Assembly: GCA_944470555.2 (NCBI GenBank)
Contig: OX104130.1
Span: 66,283,160 to 66,347,159 of the forward strand
DNA from: Heterobilharzia americana
Lineage: Eukaryota; Platyhelminthes; Trematoda; Strigeidida; Schistosomatidae
DNA length: 64,000 nucleotides
Direction: 5' to 3'
The position numbers and the translations under genes were made by a program. The stretch's first letter is position 1. The number at the start of each line of letters is the position of its first letter. The notes beneath the pieces were generated by a model. That model was not told where the DNA came from. It did no database searches and was given only the letters and a program-made list of their open reading frames with translations. Positions 12,134 through 24,665 of the stretch are shown piece after piece.

Positions 12134-12614
12134 TGTTGCGTCCTTCCAGCTGGGTGGTTTAACGGTGAAGTTTTCATTGTCTTTCTACATAATATCATCA
12201 GCAGCACTAATTTCAATATGAATTGTGAGCTATCACTACTTCGCCGTGAGTTGCTGAGTAGCTTTCCCTGACATAATAGCTTGTAATTAGTGGTTTCCTC
12301 TGATACCTGTTTCATTAAGTTTATAGGTTCTCCTGTTTGCCGTTTCTCTGACTGACCCAATTTACCAACCAATAAGAAGAGTGATAAACAACTGCAAGGT
12401 CAAACGACAGTCAGCGAAACAGGCAACAGGAAAATCTATCCAGTCAATGTCACAAAAATCAAATGAAATAACCAGTCAGAAACGACTTCATCAGGGCAAG
12501 CTACTGAATTACTGACGAAGAAACATTGATAGCTCACTTCATTTTGAAGTTGAAGCTGATGATGTTGTCTGGAAAGACACAATTAAACCATCCAGCTGAC
12601 AGGACGCATCACAA
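12134..12614. repeat. Long imperfect inverted repeat
   Basis: Left arm about 12134-12272 and right arm about 12490-12614 are imperfect reverse complements. Shared words, one strand versus the other, include 'gcgtcc', 'cagctgg.tggttta', 'catcatcagc' and 'gtgagctatca'. Spacer is about 215 bp. No transposase is encoded between the arms. It could be a fold-back transposon or two copies of one repeat in opposite orientation. Confidence 0.6.
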
Positions 12615-13974
12615 CCAAAAACACCTACTGAAGCTACAAATATTCTCCACCATTTCAATGAAAACTACTTTCAACCAGTCAGTATGACCTTCATTCTGTA
12701 ATTGATTCATTTTTTTGATTGAATAATGATGCTGTAACCCATTTCAGGAATGTTTCCGGAGATAAGCAAAATGTAGTGAACAAATAATAAGCTTTAAAGC
12801 CTAACTAAAATCTACTACGTGGTATGTTGGGAAGTAATGGATATTATCGACTTATCATAAGTAAGATGAACATAGTGAAAATGCTATCGCCTGATTTCTA
12901 CTTCTGATCGCAATAACCTAGTATTCAAGCGTGTTACTTCAGTGTGTAGGGCAGATTTCTGCCTTAATACTAAATTTATTCTACGATTAGACTAGTTATG
13001 TCTTCTGTAGCCGACTCAACCGGAAAAAATCGCTCAAGCTACAACTGAAAACATATCTACACCATTCTTAATCATGTTCTGATTAGGTACAGTGTTTTAC
13101 AGAACATCTGACATAATAATAATTTTATCACAAAAAGTACTCAGCTATCCAACTTGGCTTGAAAACAAAAAGAGAATATATCAGTGAGTCAATGACAAAT
13201 CAAGGAAATTTCCATAATTTGTTTGTTGTAAATTCTTAACTTGCATAAATTATACCATTATTTCCACAAAGTATAAAAGATTGACCAATCAGAAAACGCC
13301 TCACTATGACTACACAACCTTATCGATCGATTGTGAGTGTGAAAATATGAAACTACATTCAGGAATATGCATTTATATGATACTTTTAAAATTCCTTCAT
13401 AGACCAACTGATGACTTTGCTGTTTGCATACAGAATTATTCTCTGGAGTATCCGTTCGCAAATACCTAGTGTATGAGAAAGGACTTCTGATTTATTTATT
13501 TCATTAACGATCATCTATCTAGTGCACCACTTTGTCTTTGACACCATTTGTCCAAAGAGAAAGTAGTGTCAAAATGAAGATTAGGAATGAAATATTGAAA
13601 ATGGCTTTCCACTAGTTCTTATCTGTCTTCTTCAGCCGCAGTGAAAGAACCAAGTTAACACTGATAGTAGTAACCGCGCGCCTATCTGAGTAATAAAAAC
13701 GACTATTCAGCATTTGTACAAATTGTTCACATTTTCTTTCACAGCATATCTGGGTCATCTGGTTTTATGTCTAGGACGTAATTTAAGTATTTGACATAAT
13801 CACAGGTAAGCACTTCTGACTATTGATAATAAGTGCGAACTGGATTTAAGCTAGAGCTTTTTACCAAATACCTTCGAAAGCTTAACTAAGTATAAAGCAC
13901 CCAATGTCGGTTACGATTTATTGATACTAACAATTTCCTGTTGTCATTTCACACCAAATAGATCAACTTCTCGT
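12615..13974. other. Intron 1 sequence, nothing recognised
   Basis: Two overlapping short open frames near 13258-13469 on opposite strands have no family signature. No other feature seen. Confidence 0.4.
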
Positions 13975-14285
13975 GCCTCAGAGTCGTAGCAGATAGTGCC
14001 CTGACGTTTGGAGCCATGGGTGCTGGGTTTGAGCCTCAGTGGGGACAAAACCGTTCACTGGCGTGTGGGTACTTCCAGCTGACGAGTTCTAAATAGGGCG
14101 GAACGTGTATCGTGGGTCACACTGTTAGTCACCAATAAGCAAATACAACATAGTGTACGGTCAGGTAATACCGAGGCATTCTCATTGAAGCAAATCTGCC
14201 GGCAGAGATCAGTCAATTTGACCCAGAATAGTAACAGAAAATCACAAATATCGAAAAGAAATAATTACTGATACCCGTTAAAAAA
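13975..14285 (+). repeat. tRNA-derived SINE (Sm-alpha type), near full length
   Basis: Head 'tcgtagcagatagtgccctg', B-box-like 'gggtttgagcctc', hammerhead segment with 'ctgacgag', then the tail with 'aataccgaggcattctcatt'. In the hammerhead GAAAC has become GGAAC, so the ribozyme should be dead. Confidence 0.65.
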
Positions 14286-14299
14286 AGGGTGGCTTTTTT

Positions 14300-14540
14300 T
14301 ACCACAGTGGTTTAGCGGATAACGCTTTATCGTTTGGATCATGGCTTCTGGGTTCGAATCACCGTGGTAACAACATCTCTCACTGAGGTCAAATCCATCC
14401 GACGAGTCCCAAACAGGAAGAAACACGCGTCTTGAATTTCACTGCTAACCACCACCAAGCGAATTACTCGATGTCGAATTACTTCGCCCTATGCAGGCAC
14501 CATTACTTGGACGATTAAATCTGATGAAAACTGGTGATTA
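14300..14540 (+). repeat. tRNA-derived SINE (Sm-alpha type)
   Basis: Head 'agtggtttagcggataacgc', 'gttcgaatcaccgtgg' B box, then 'cgacgagtcccaaacagg' and 'gaaacacgcgtc'. The hammerhead CTGA has become CCGA. It lies 15 bp after the preceding SINE in the same orientation. Confidence 0.7.
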
Positions 14541-15494
14541 AAGAGATAATACATAACCTAAAGATGGGATAAAGGTAATAGCACTTTACTCTAGGCATAT
14601 AGACAATACTTTCATCATTTGGAGTGATTTACTTCATACCTACCTTTTATTGGGACTGTTTGTTGAAGATCATGGAAACACAAAGTTTACTATGAAACAC
14701 GAGAACAAGAGTAGATTCAATTTCGTGAACATCCACAACCGAATTAAAACACATGGTGTGCTTTAGAAGTTCATTGGTTAAAGAAATACATTGAATGAAC
14801 TGTACCTGAATTGTAATAGTTTCTGTGCAGCAAATTATGAACTAAATAACTGGAACTTTATTGCAAACGATAGAATTGAAACACTTGGATAAGTTGTTGG
14901 AAAATGAATTGGTGTTCATCGAGGTACACTCATGAGAAAACAGCAATCCACAGATGTTTATCAAGAAATATAAGGGAACTGAAGAATATTACTTTATAAA
15001 GAAGGTCAATATTCATCCACCCCAGTGTTAAAGTGAAATGTGTTGCAGCAATAGCCTACAAAAGATTGAGTAAGACAGTGGTTAAGTTAAGTTAGTTTCA
15101 CTGTACCGAATTAATATTTTGTCCTTAAAATCAGAGGTTGATCAGGTACTCTCTCTATGTTACCTCCAACTGCATGTATCAATTCCATTTTAGCTGTTAA
15201 AAGGGTTATACTGGAAGAAACAAGAACCTATCATAGATTTTCTGAACACGTCTCATAAGCCTAACAGCTCACTGAAAGTAACACTTTCAACATTGCAGCA
15301 GTTTCGCATCCAATGGATGAAAGGCATTATGCGAATATCTTTAAATCTTTTAAGATAATAAACACACATTTCGCATAATTTCTCCAAATTATCTCTGAAA
15401 CGATGACAAGCCAATACCTAGAAATTAAAAAAAGAGATCCTCATCAGACTATTCAAATAGGTTTTCCTAGTTTCTGAATCATTTTTACATGCAT
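14541..15494. other. Intron 1 sequence, nothing recognised
   Basis: No supported coding region or repeat. Confidence 0.4.
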
Positions 15495-15499
15495 CATTG

Positions 15500-15785
15500 A
15501 CCAACAGCGGCTGGTGAACAGCTGAAAACCGGAGAGCTTTAGACAGCTGTTTTGTCCGAGTATGAGACTCCTCAGCATTGCGCACCCATCATCTCGGAAT
15601 TCCTCAATCAGCAGGTTACCACTGAGTCGCTGGGCTGGTATCCATTATGTGGCATTTCCTACTTTTGTCAGTTCAGGATATAGCGCGGACTCCATTCAAT
15701 GCCATTGTTTAGTAACTGTCTTTACGACTGACTTGGTTGGTCCCATCAGTTACAGCTTCTCGTAGGAACTTTGAAGATGTCATAT
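15500..15785 (-). repeat. tRNA-like repeat, family 2
   Basis: Contains 'gacagctgttttgtcc' and 'gactcctcagcattgcgcac', as in the copies near 9255, 19540 and 29880. It directly abuts the 3' end of RTE copy B. Confidence 0.55.
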
Positions 15786-18600
15786 CACTAATGTTATTAT
15801 GACTTTTCCTTTGAGTTCCTAGTGGAAAAAATGGATTCAGTAGCACATCGCCATTGCACCCTCTTCTCTGCAGTCGTCACAACCTCACTCCATGACTACC
15901 CATAACCCTTCATTTCTTCCTCACATAATCTCCTCAATGTCACCCTCGCCTCCGAAACCCAAATCGTCGTCTCCCCTTCAAAGTCAACTCAACGGCCTGG
16001 CCTCACGTGTGATGTCCCAACTCCACTTTCTCAGTGTATGCCCAATCCACCTCCACTGTATTCTTCTGCATATTTGTTGGGTGATAGGTTGTGGGTTGGT
16101 TCGTTGCCGGCCAGCCACAGTTCCTTCTTGCTTATCCTTATTATTTCCTCCATCCATCTGATCTTCAGTATCGAGTGAGTGAGTGAGTGTAGGCAGCTGA
16201 TGATGAATGTGTGTAGTTTGTAGGAATTGCTTTTCGTCACGCGCCTCCAAGTCTCTCAACCATCACACACAAGCACTGACTTGACATTGCTGTTGAAAAT
16301 CCGGATCTTGTTCACGCTTTACACTGAGTGGAGTAGATCTCCACACTGATTTCAGATTAGTGAAAACAAGCCTGTGTTCTTGTCTTTCCGATCCTGTCTT
16401 TGACATCGTCATCTGTGCCGCCGCCTGACATTGAAACGATGCTGCCTTGTTTAGGTAGGTGAGAGACACTACTTCATTTAGGTTTCTCCCGTTCATGGTG
16501 ATTCGTGCCTCTTGTTGTTGTTCATGCTGTTGTTAGTTGGGTATCTTCATCACCTCTGTCTTCTTTACATTCACTTGAAGTCCCGTTTTCGCTGTCCTGT
16601 TTCTTCTGTCATCTTGTTAGTCTTCGCCTGCTGATCTTCGAGTTTGTGCGATAAGACATTAGACATAAATCACCATCGTTGGCGAAATCCAAATCTTCTA
16701 TAGTTTTTTCATCGGTCAAAAAGCGTGAGTATTCTCATCTTCTCACTCCACATGGTTCGCTGCATGATCCAGGGAGATCATGGATGATAGTAGGTGGCAG
16801 CCTTGTCTTACTCATGTCCCCTGTCTTCACTTCAAAGCATCACTGAGCTCTCCATTGTCGATCACTTAGCACGTGGCGTCATCATATAGTTGTTGAACGA
16901 ATGTTGAAGCAGCTGCCTACCAAATTACATCGCGGTTGACACTGTCGAAAGCCTTTTCGAAGTCGATAAAGTTTAGGTAGAGTTGAGTTGACTGCCATTC
17001 TATACTCCGTTCTATGATGATGCGTAGCTTGGCACTAAAATTCGCTCCGCACATGATTTGCTCTTCCTGAGTATGCCCGCTGCTGACTCTGAGTCTGTTT
17101 CCAGTGTTTGCAGCCGAATTCTATCTGGGCCTGCAGCTATCCCGGATTTTATTAGCCTTACGGCATTCAAGACGTCTACCCTTTTCGGACGGCCTATGTT
17201 CACTAGTAGTTCTGCAGTTGCTGGTGGTATTTCTGGAGGAGTTGGAGGTGCTGGTGATGATCGAAGTGGTCGATTCAAGAGCATTTGGAAGTAGTCAACA
17301 CATTGTTTCATCATACCTCCTTTCTCCTCTTCAATCTTTACTTTCCCCTCATCATCCTCCATTCCTCTCATCTCCGTTGATCTCTTCCCTACCAGATAAC
17401 AAGGAATCTAGTTATTTGATATAATGTTGTCACGTCCCTGTATCTCCTACCACAAACCTGTTCTCCTCACCTGACAATGTGTCCTAGTAGTGTCTTTTGT
17501 TTTTGCACACACTCTTCTTCACTTCTTTGTCCACTATAATGTTTTATACGTTGTAATCACTTCCTCCCCTCGCTGTGCATCCTTGCACTGCACTGCACTC
17601 CACTGCAATGCAATGCACTCACTGATTCATCTTCTGCTTCATCATCATCATCATCATCATCAACATCATCCTCTCACTCCTCTATCACCTCACATTTATA
17701 CATCCACATCCATTCCTTCTCTCATCTCACCTATTCCTCTTTCCTAATACCGTTATACAGGTTTATTTCAATACACCCTTCAAACAGTTCCAGTCTTCTT
17801 CAACAACACATCCTTCAAGCATATTACTCAATCTCTCCCATTCTCTTCTCATGACTGACAACGTGAAGATGTACTCTGTAGTCTCCTCATTCACTTCACC
17901 TTCTCTTCTCACTGTTCAACTTCAACTCTGGTCCATCTATCATCACCAACTCCTGTGAAGGCTGTCAACTTGATTTCCAAGGTGTGTGGGTGGGTTCCTT
18001 CCACTAGATAGTGGTGTCACTGGTGTCACTGGTGTCACCGGTGTGAGTGATGTGAACCACCGACATCTGCTCACCTTCTTCATCTCATCTCACCTGATCT
18101 CATCTCATCACATCTGACGTGACCTCGTGTCCAGTAGGTTGGCTGCGTCTCCATCTCCACTCTCCTCACATTGACATGAAGTCCATCTGATTTTCGGTGT
18201 AGTCTATCCTACTGTGTCCATCTGGTGAATGGTGTATGGTGAATGGTGAACGGTGAAATCAAATCCATATCACTCACTGACTTGTCAACATCCTTGTATT
18301 TCTACACACTACATCGCCTCCAATCACCAAATCGTAGAATGCACACAAATCTGCAAACACTTCTCCATTCTCACTCATCACTTCACCCAGTGCTTCTCGA
18401 CCCATGATGATCACTTCTCTTCCTGTCTTGTCCTCTCGCCACAGTTTCGCATTCAGACTTGTCACCTCATCGATCTGAATGGATTTTGATGTCGCCAACT
18501 GGGGTGTGTTGAGTATTGAGTGTTGAGTGTGTTGTGGAGTGTTGATTCCAGTTGTCAGTACAATTCCTCCTTCTCCTCTTCATCTGCATTATTTGTAGGT

Positions 18601-18820
18601 GTGTAGTGTGTAGTGTAGTGTGGTGTGGTGTAGTGTAGTGTAGTGTAGTGTAGTGTAGTGTAGTGTAGTGTAGTGTAGTGTGGTGTAGTGTAGTGTAGTG
18701 TAGTGTAGTGTAGTGTAGTGTAGTGTAGTGTAGTGTAGTGTAGTGTAGTGTAGTGTAGTGTAGTGTAGTGTAGTGTAGTGTAGTGTAGTGTAGTGTAGTG
18801 CAGTGTAGTGTAGTGTAGCA
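18601..18820. repeat. (TAGTG)n pentanucleotide array inside copy B
   Basis: About 220 bp of tandem 'tagtg' with a few 'tggtg' and 'cagtg' variants. It occupies the same point in the endonuclease domain as the arrays at 4770, 35864 and 52576. Confidence 0.95.
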
Positions 18821-18884
18821 TTGAATGATTGTGACTTTGATGACTTTCGAGTTCAATCCATCTTGCTGTCATGATGCTGATCGT

Positions 18885-18885
<1 letters not shown>

Positions 18886-18915
<30 letters not shown>
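18886..18915. repeat. (CAG)n trinucleotide run inside copy B
   Basis: Ten CAG units. The intact element at 23735 has only 'ctcctccagg' at this point. Confidence 0.9.
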
Positions 18916-18920
<5 letters not shown>

Positions 18921-19539
18921 TGCTTCCCACTGTATCAGAGATAACATTCGACAGATACTGTTGGGAGTGGGACATCATGATATCCACTCGAAATGTCAGT
19001 GTGCTGTCTCCCTGGTTGTCGTGTCGGTGACAATATCGGAGTAGATTATTCACTCCTCTCCAGTTGTTGACACTTTGTAGAGTCGACTTCCATTCCATCT
19101 GCAGATTCCTCACAGATTCTCAGTCTACCACTTCCATCACATTCCTCCTCAGTCTGGACAGCCTTGTCAGCTGAGTTCATACATTGTGTGGACATTCCAT
19201 GTCGACATGCCTACTTTCGCTTTCGTCGAGAGAAGGGAAGATATGTTGGCCAATTGTCTTCGTCAAGGCTTTCACATACCGGTGTCATTTCATCTCTGTG
19301 TGGTCAGGGAGGAATAAGTTTTTTAAACTGATTTCTTTGTGCTTTGAAGTTTGTTTAGTGGTTAGAGTGGATTTGTTTTAGTGGATAGGGTTGCTAGCTG
19401 TATGCGGAACTTTCCCTGTTTAATGGGGCTTCAGACCGGCTAGTTACTAGTGAACTAGTTAATCAGGCGAGGTCATCTCACTAATGTGCACTAGAGTAAT
19501 TCAGTTTAGATGTTTGGATTTATTTATTGTTTCCAGTTT

Positions 19540-19750
19540 GATGTTCATCACGGACTGAGATCAGCTGCAGAAGCATTGGAATGCTGTTTCACCTTAGTAT
19601 GGTTCTTCTCAGCAGCGCGCACCCATCACCTGCCAGCAATCAGACCCGGGACCTTCAGTTCTCGCTGGTTCCCAATGGTTCTCTAAATGATGTCAACCAA
19701 TGATGATTGACAACCTGAAATCAAACTTCCAGTTAGAATTGTTTTAATTA
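19540..19750 (-). repeat. tRNA-like repeat, family 2
   Basis: Shares 'cacggactgagatcagctg', 'tctcagcagcgcgcacccat' and 'cagacccgggaccttcagtt' with the other family members. The last word resembles the complement of a B box. Confidence 0.55.
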
Positions 19751-20270
19751 CGTCACGTTTATTATACCCAGCATGCTCCAGACTGGTTAAATTAACCCCC
19801 CCCCCTCCTAGATCTTTCGCATTTCCTTACTCAACCTAACTACCCACTGACGGTCTCATACATTTTCCCATTCGGCGTCCAGTAATGCATATCATCTAAG
19901 ATAATAACGGTTTCTTTGAAAATGTCTCATTATATGTTGCAGACTACAGTCAAACAGGATAAACCCAGTGCCCATAATCTTTTATTGACTACCTCCGAAA
20001 ACACTAACAATAAAGCTTACCTGCAATGGACTTCCTCCTTCTATGTTTGTCAAAATTAGTTATTTTTAGTCTCTCCGTACGCTACAAACAGGAATCCATT
20101 TTTTTAAAACGTATAATTAATTATTTTCACAGCTAAAGAAAGAAAAATTAGTATGTCAAGTAATAACAGTTTTCTAATCTAATGAAAATACATCCGCATA
20201 GAGAGAGCGAAACGACATCACTGACTGGAATAAATTGGCAACCTGGTACGTCGTATTTGACACCTCCTGG
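19751..20270. other. Intron 1 sequence with a poly-C run
   Basis: A run of about 11 C residues lies at 19796-19806. Nothing else recognised. Confidence 0.5.
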
Positions 20271-20274
20271 TCAG

Positions 20275-20440
20275 TGTAAGTCGGGCTATGGCTCCTTAGT
20301 CTAAGCACTCGATTTTCAACTAGTCAGCCCTGAGTTCGGACCCCGCTCTACCTAATCCACAGGTTTTACCACTAGCTTTTATAAAATAGGTGTGACTCAT
20401 TACAGAATGCATGAATCTGCTCATGATCTCTGAGTAGCAG
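20275..20440 (+). repeat. tRNA-like repeat, family 3
   Basis: 'atggctccttagtctaagca' looks like an A box and 'tgagttcggaccccgctc' like a B box. The downstream words 'gtgtgactcatt' and 'acagaatgcatgaat' recur at 41290-41450 in the same order and spacing. Confidence 0.5.
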
Positions 20441-21764
20441 CCGAGTAATTTGAGCATGCTTTATTTTGCCATCATGCAACTCTGGATTACTTCACTCTTA
20501 GGATGGCTGAATAGTAAAATATCCATTGGTGAATACATAAATTTTACTAAAACTCTCACTGAAACTGACTGGACTCTGAACCAAAGTGAGGAAGATTATT
20601 GTAAAGTAGATGGTGGTTGTAAAAATATAAAGAGGAGTAATCAAGTGAGAAATGTTTTCTACTCTGGATGAGATTAATTCTAGTTTCAAATTTCCATACT
20701 CTACGCATCTTCTCGTAACAACTTTCCCATGGAATAATATAGGATTATTGCAGAGAATAGTTTAACTACTTCTGAACCCTGTATACTGTGTTCTTCTTGT
20801 TACCTTTACTCATCTCCTCCTGGTTCTGTGGCCTGATTTCTGGTGAATCAAATAAAATTTGTAGCTTCTCATTTTCGCACCATTTTTTTTAACAGAACAG
20901 ACAGCAACACACCAACTCTCAAGGTAAGCAAGCAGCCTAAAGTATGACTTTTATAGAATAGTTAACCTGAAACTAATAGGCTGCCCACGACAGCTTAACT
21001 GAGGGCTCATCTAACTGGCTATTCGCATTAATTTAGGAGAGGACGTCCATGATACCCACTCAACTAAATTAAAGAACATACAATCGCAAAGGCACATCTC
21101 ATGTGCCTGATGACTCCTAATACGCTTGGTAATATTTCCTGAAACTGTAAACTCTTACCTTCAGTAGTCAGATGTAAGCGTGAATTTGTCACGAAATAAC
21201 GCCTTTAAAAAGAATACTGTTGGATTGCTGAAGTCATCAAATGCAAGAAGCTATGATTCAGGGATTCATACATATAAAATAGTAAGTAACGAAGAAGCAG
21301 TACCCAGATGTTTTATCTGATATGTTGTACATTTTGATGAAGATTTAAAAAGCGTATTTCAATCGTTCGAACACTTTACAGTTGTAGTGTGCTCACAACA
21401 AGTTACATCCTAAAAGAGATAAACAGCAAGCCAGGAAAATTGGCCTTCCCATTCTCAATAACAGGATATCGGTTGTTGATAAAAATAGGACATTTTATGC
21501 AACAGTTTACCAAAAAGTATTCATTTACTAGTTTTGAAGTTAGACAGAAATACCTGGGATTCTGAGTGAGATTCTCTTGGTTGTATTTTGATGACACATA
21601 TTTTAATCTTAGCTAGAAAGATAATAAGGTCGCTGACAGTGATGAGAAGACAAGATTAATGTGGATCATTCCTAGATTCATTATAGGACATTATGACCAC
21701 ATAAATAACACGTTAACATAATTTGATTACACTAAGTAGCTTTACTTATTTACAAAGTCTGTAG
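20441..21764. other. Intron 1 sequence, nothing recognised
   Basis: Short overlapping frames near 20450-20689 lack any family motif. No repeat seen. Confidence 0.4.
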
Positions 21765-21870
21765 ACCGCTCCAGTAATGAATGAAATAACCAATCATGTT
21801 TCTCTATTTCTGATGGAATACCTGTTCTCCATGATATAACGAAGGGTTAATTACACCTGATTGACTGGAA
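21765..21870. repeat. Fold-back hairpin element, partial
   Basis: Contains the core words 'gaaataaccaatcatgtttc', 'tctatttctgatgga' and 'ctgattgact', typical of the family centre, but the outer arms are not clear. Confidence 0.45.
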
Positions 21871-22423
21871 AGGATATTGTGCTAAAGCGCGCATATAGTT
21901 TTTGAAAAACCTTACTAACCAAAAGGATAACATCTAATTGGTCCCCAAATTCAACTCAAGCTGAATGACATCCTTTGTATTGAGGTGTCAATATCAATAA
22001 AGACGGATAAATATGGCATATGTTGTAGCTAAAGTTACCCTTAAAGCAGGAAAATAGATATCACCAAAATGTAAAAACATTTACATACACTTTTGTTTTT
22101 CTTTTCCGAATAGTCAGCAGAGTAATGCCTGTTACGGGAGTCTGTTTAGCTTAAAGACGATACTATACATGTGGAACTGATCCAGCGTAAATTGTTGTTA
22201 TTATGCCATGGAGAGATAGCATCATATGTGCTTCATAAAGTACCTTTCATTGAGTTTCCAAAATATGCTAAGATGAATGTTGTTGTATTGGTGTAAAAAC
22301 AAACTAATGATGTTTACTCAACTGCATACTAAACTGTGTGGGTAAGCTGAACAGATAGCTCACACCCTCAATGTGATTTTCTCCATTACGATATAATGAT
22401 GACTGTACAATAGCTTACTGAAT

Positions 22424-22556
22424 GACTGTCTCTAAAGCCTATCCTAACAACAACTGAAGCAACCAATTAAACTTCTTAATTATATAAAAACCTATCCTTC
22501 TATCGGAGAGAAAATTCTAATTGGCTATTTCAATCATTTGTAGAGTGGCCTTTGAA
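22424..22556. repeat. Fold-back hairpin element
   Basis: Left arm 'ctaaagcctatcctaacaac' with 'aaccaattaaacttctt'; right arm 'ctaattggctatttcaatca' with 'gagtggcctttgaa'. The arms are imperfect reverse complements. Confidence 0.65.
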
Positions 22557-22777
22557 GCACTAACCAATAATAATGAAATCCCCTGACGGTGGTGAAAAAA
22601 AGCTAGTGATGTCAGAAATTTGCTCAGGATTGAATAATTATAGTTTGACCTTCAAATAACTAAGGTAATGTGACAGTTAACAAGCTACCATTGAACTATC
22701 AGTAGTGAGATGTATGACTTCAGTACGTCAAAATCTTAATTTAGGCGTGCTCTTCGCATAATTGGTCCATCAGCTTA

Positions 22778-22890
22778 GTAGCGACTGAAATAACCAATTA
22801 GATTTCTTTATTTCGACTGGAAAGTTAATTTTTTCACAAAACAGGACTCTTTTTGCTTACTTCAATAGTAGTTTGGATGACCGTCAGAGC
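22778..22890. repeat. Fold-back hairpin element, eroded
   Basis: 'gaaataaccaattagatttc' followed by 'tttatttcgactggaaag' and a decayed right arm 'caatagtagtttggatgacc'. Confidence 0.5.
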
Positions 22891-23197
22891 AGCTTATGAT
22901 AACTCCGAATGGCTCATTAAGACAATGTGAAATTACAACATCTATTCATCTCAGGACAAAACAATAAACTTTTTGAGATAGAATAACGATCTAGCAAGGT
23001 TTTGAAAGTGAAAAAGCAACAAGGCCTAGTCAGCAATTATTACCATTTGTCGACTACTTGAATGCCTAGCGGGATAAGATGAGGAGAAGTGATTGCAATA
23101 AAATGAAGAACTTGAGTCTGACTAGTTCATTAAGCAGCAGATATGAATATAACAGTTGTATGATTGAGATCAAATTATGCTAAAATTAATAGGCAGC

Positions 23198-23212
23198 ATG
23201 AATGAAGGACTA
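23198..23212. repeat. Target-site duplication, 5' copy
   Basis: The 15-bp word 'atgaatgaaggacta' flanks the RTE element here and again at 26424-26438. Confidence 0.9.
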
Positions 23213-23457
23213 ACCTCGCCTGGTTAACTAGTTCACTAGTTACTAGCCGGTCCTAAGCCCGGGTAAAGAGGGAAGGTTGGGCATAGGGCTAGCAACCCTA
23301 CCCCGTAAAACAAATCTAACCGCTAAAGAAACTTCAAAGCACAAACAAAATATAAAAAATGAAAACAAACTTATTCCCCGCTGGAATCGGAGAGGCGAAA
23401 TGACGCCAGTTGGTGAAAGCCTTCGGGAAGCCAATTGGCCGATGTGTCTTTCTCTCG

Positions 23458-24393
23458 ATGAAAGCGAAAGTAAACGTGGGGACATGGAATGTCCGCACGA
23501 TGTTTGAACCCAGTAAGGCAGCCCAGATTGCAAAGGAGATGAGAAGGTATAACATCGAAGTGCTTGGGATTTGCGAAAGCAGATGGAATGGGAGTGGACT
23601 CTCCAAACTGTCAACTGGAGAATCAATAATCTACTCCGGTCACCCAGACGCCAACCACGAGCACACTGAGGGAGTGGCTATCATGATGTCCTCAAGAGCA
23701 TCGAAGGCTCTCATGCAGTGGGAACCAATCTCCTCCAGGATCATGACAGCAAGATTCAACTCAAAAGGAAGAAAGGTCACAATCATACAATGTTATGCAC
23801 CTACAAATAATGCAGAGCAAGAGAAAAAGGAGGAATTCTACAGACAACTTCAATCAACACTGGACAAGACGTCAGTTGGCGATATCAAAATTCTAATGGG
23901 CGACATGAATGCCAAACTGGGAGGGGACAACACGGGAAGAGAACTAACCATGGGTCGAGAGGCGCTAGGTGAAATGAATGAGAATGGAGAATTGTTTGCA
24001 GAATTCTGTGCATTCAACGATTTGGTGATTGGAGGCAGTGTGTTCAGGCACAAGGATATCCACAAAGCGACATGGACTTCACCAGATGGACACACTAAAA
24101 ATCAAATCGACTTTATCTCAATCTCAAGAAAATGGAGACGCAGTCTACTTAACACAAGGTCAAGAAGAGGAGCAGATGTAGGTTCAGACCACTATCTAGT
24201 GCAAGGAACCTTCCAAATCAAGTTAAAAGCCTTCAAGGAAGCTGGTGATAGACCTCAATTCAAGTACAACACTCGGAAACTGAAGGATGAAACTACAAAG
24301 GAGATCTTCAAAGAGCAGCCATCAAGACAAAATGGGAGACATCGAGGGACATCCCTGAAGAAACCTGTGTGGAAGAACACTGGAAGTCTTTGA
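23458..24393 (+). pseudogene. RTE endonuclease domain (5' part of broken ORF)
   Basis: Frame opens at the ATG at 23458; the open frame itself reaches back to 23410. Motifs of the exonuclease-endonuclease-phosphatase fold appear in order: GTWNVRTM, GICESRWNG with the metal-binding Glu, GDMNAKLG with Asp/Asn, IDFISIS, and SDHYLV with the catalytic Asp-His. This enzyme nicks target DNA to prime reverse transcription. The coding frame leaves this reading frame near 24306, so the last 30 or so residues, ending at the stop at 24393, are out of frame. In the intact family one ORF would carry both endonuclease and RT. Confidence 0.85.
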
Positions 24394-24665
24394 AAGCTAT
24401 GTGGAAAGAAACCTGCACAACAGTATTAGGAAGGAAGAAGGAAGACAAGGAATGGATCTCGACGGATACCTGGAAGCTGATAGAGGAGAGGAGGATGGTG
24501 AAGCAGAAGATAAACCAGTGCAAGGATGCTCAACGACAAGAGGAACTGAGCACAATGTATAAAACACTGGATAAAGAAGTGAAGAAGAGTGCACGCAAAG
24601 ACAAACGACACTTCTACGAACACTGGCAAGTGAAGCAGAACAGGCTGCAGGTAAGAGAGACCTGA
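24307..24665 (+). pseudogene. RTE linker segment between endonuclease and RT (frame 3 piece)
   Basis: A one-base shift near 24306 moves the coding signal to this frame, which reads through EEHWKSLKAMW and WISTDTWKLIEERR, a basic helical linker typical of RTE between the two enzyme domains. The signal leaves this frame again between about 24615 and 24660, where EQAAGKRDLTTLYQ lies in the next frame. Confidence 0.75.

Larger units (their letters stand above)
15795..19478 (-). mobile_element. RTE-type retrotransposon, decayed near full-length copy B
   Basis: Minus-strand copy from the 3' end ('gagttcctagtgg', about 15812) to the 5' end ('actagttaatcaggcgaggt', about 19478). Recognisable pieces, in order on the minus strand: endonuclease segments near 18274-18498, linker and GIAAGPDRI (17012-17371), and the C-terminal part (15984-16259). 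RT is badly rearranged between 16760 and 17060. Simple repeats have expanded inside it: (ATC)n at 17641-17665, (TAGTG)n at 18601-18820 and (CAG)n at 18886-18915. From 17640 to 19430 it is nearly identical to copy C at 34850-37110. Confidence 0.85.
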
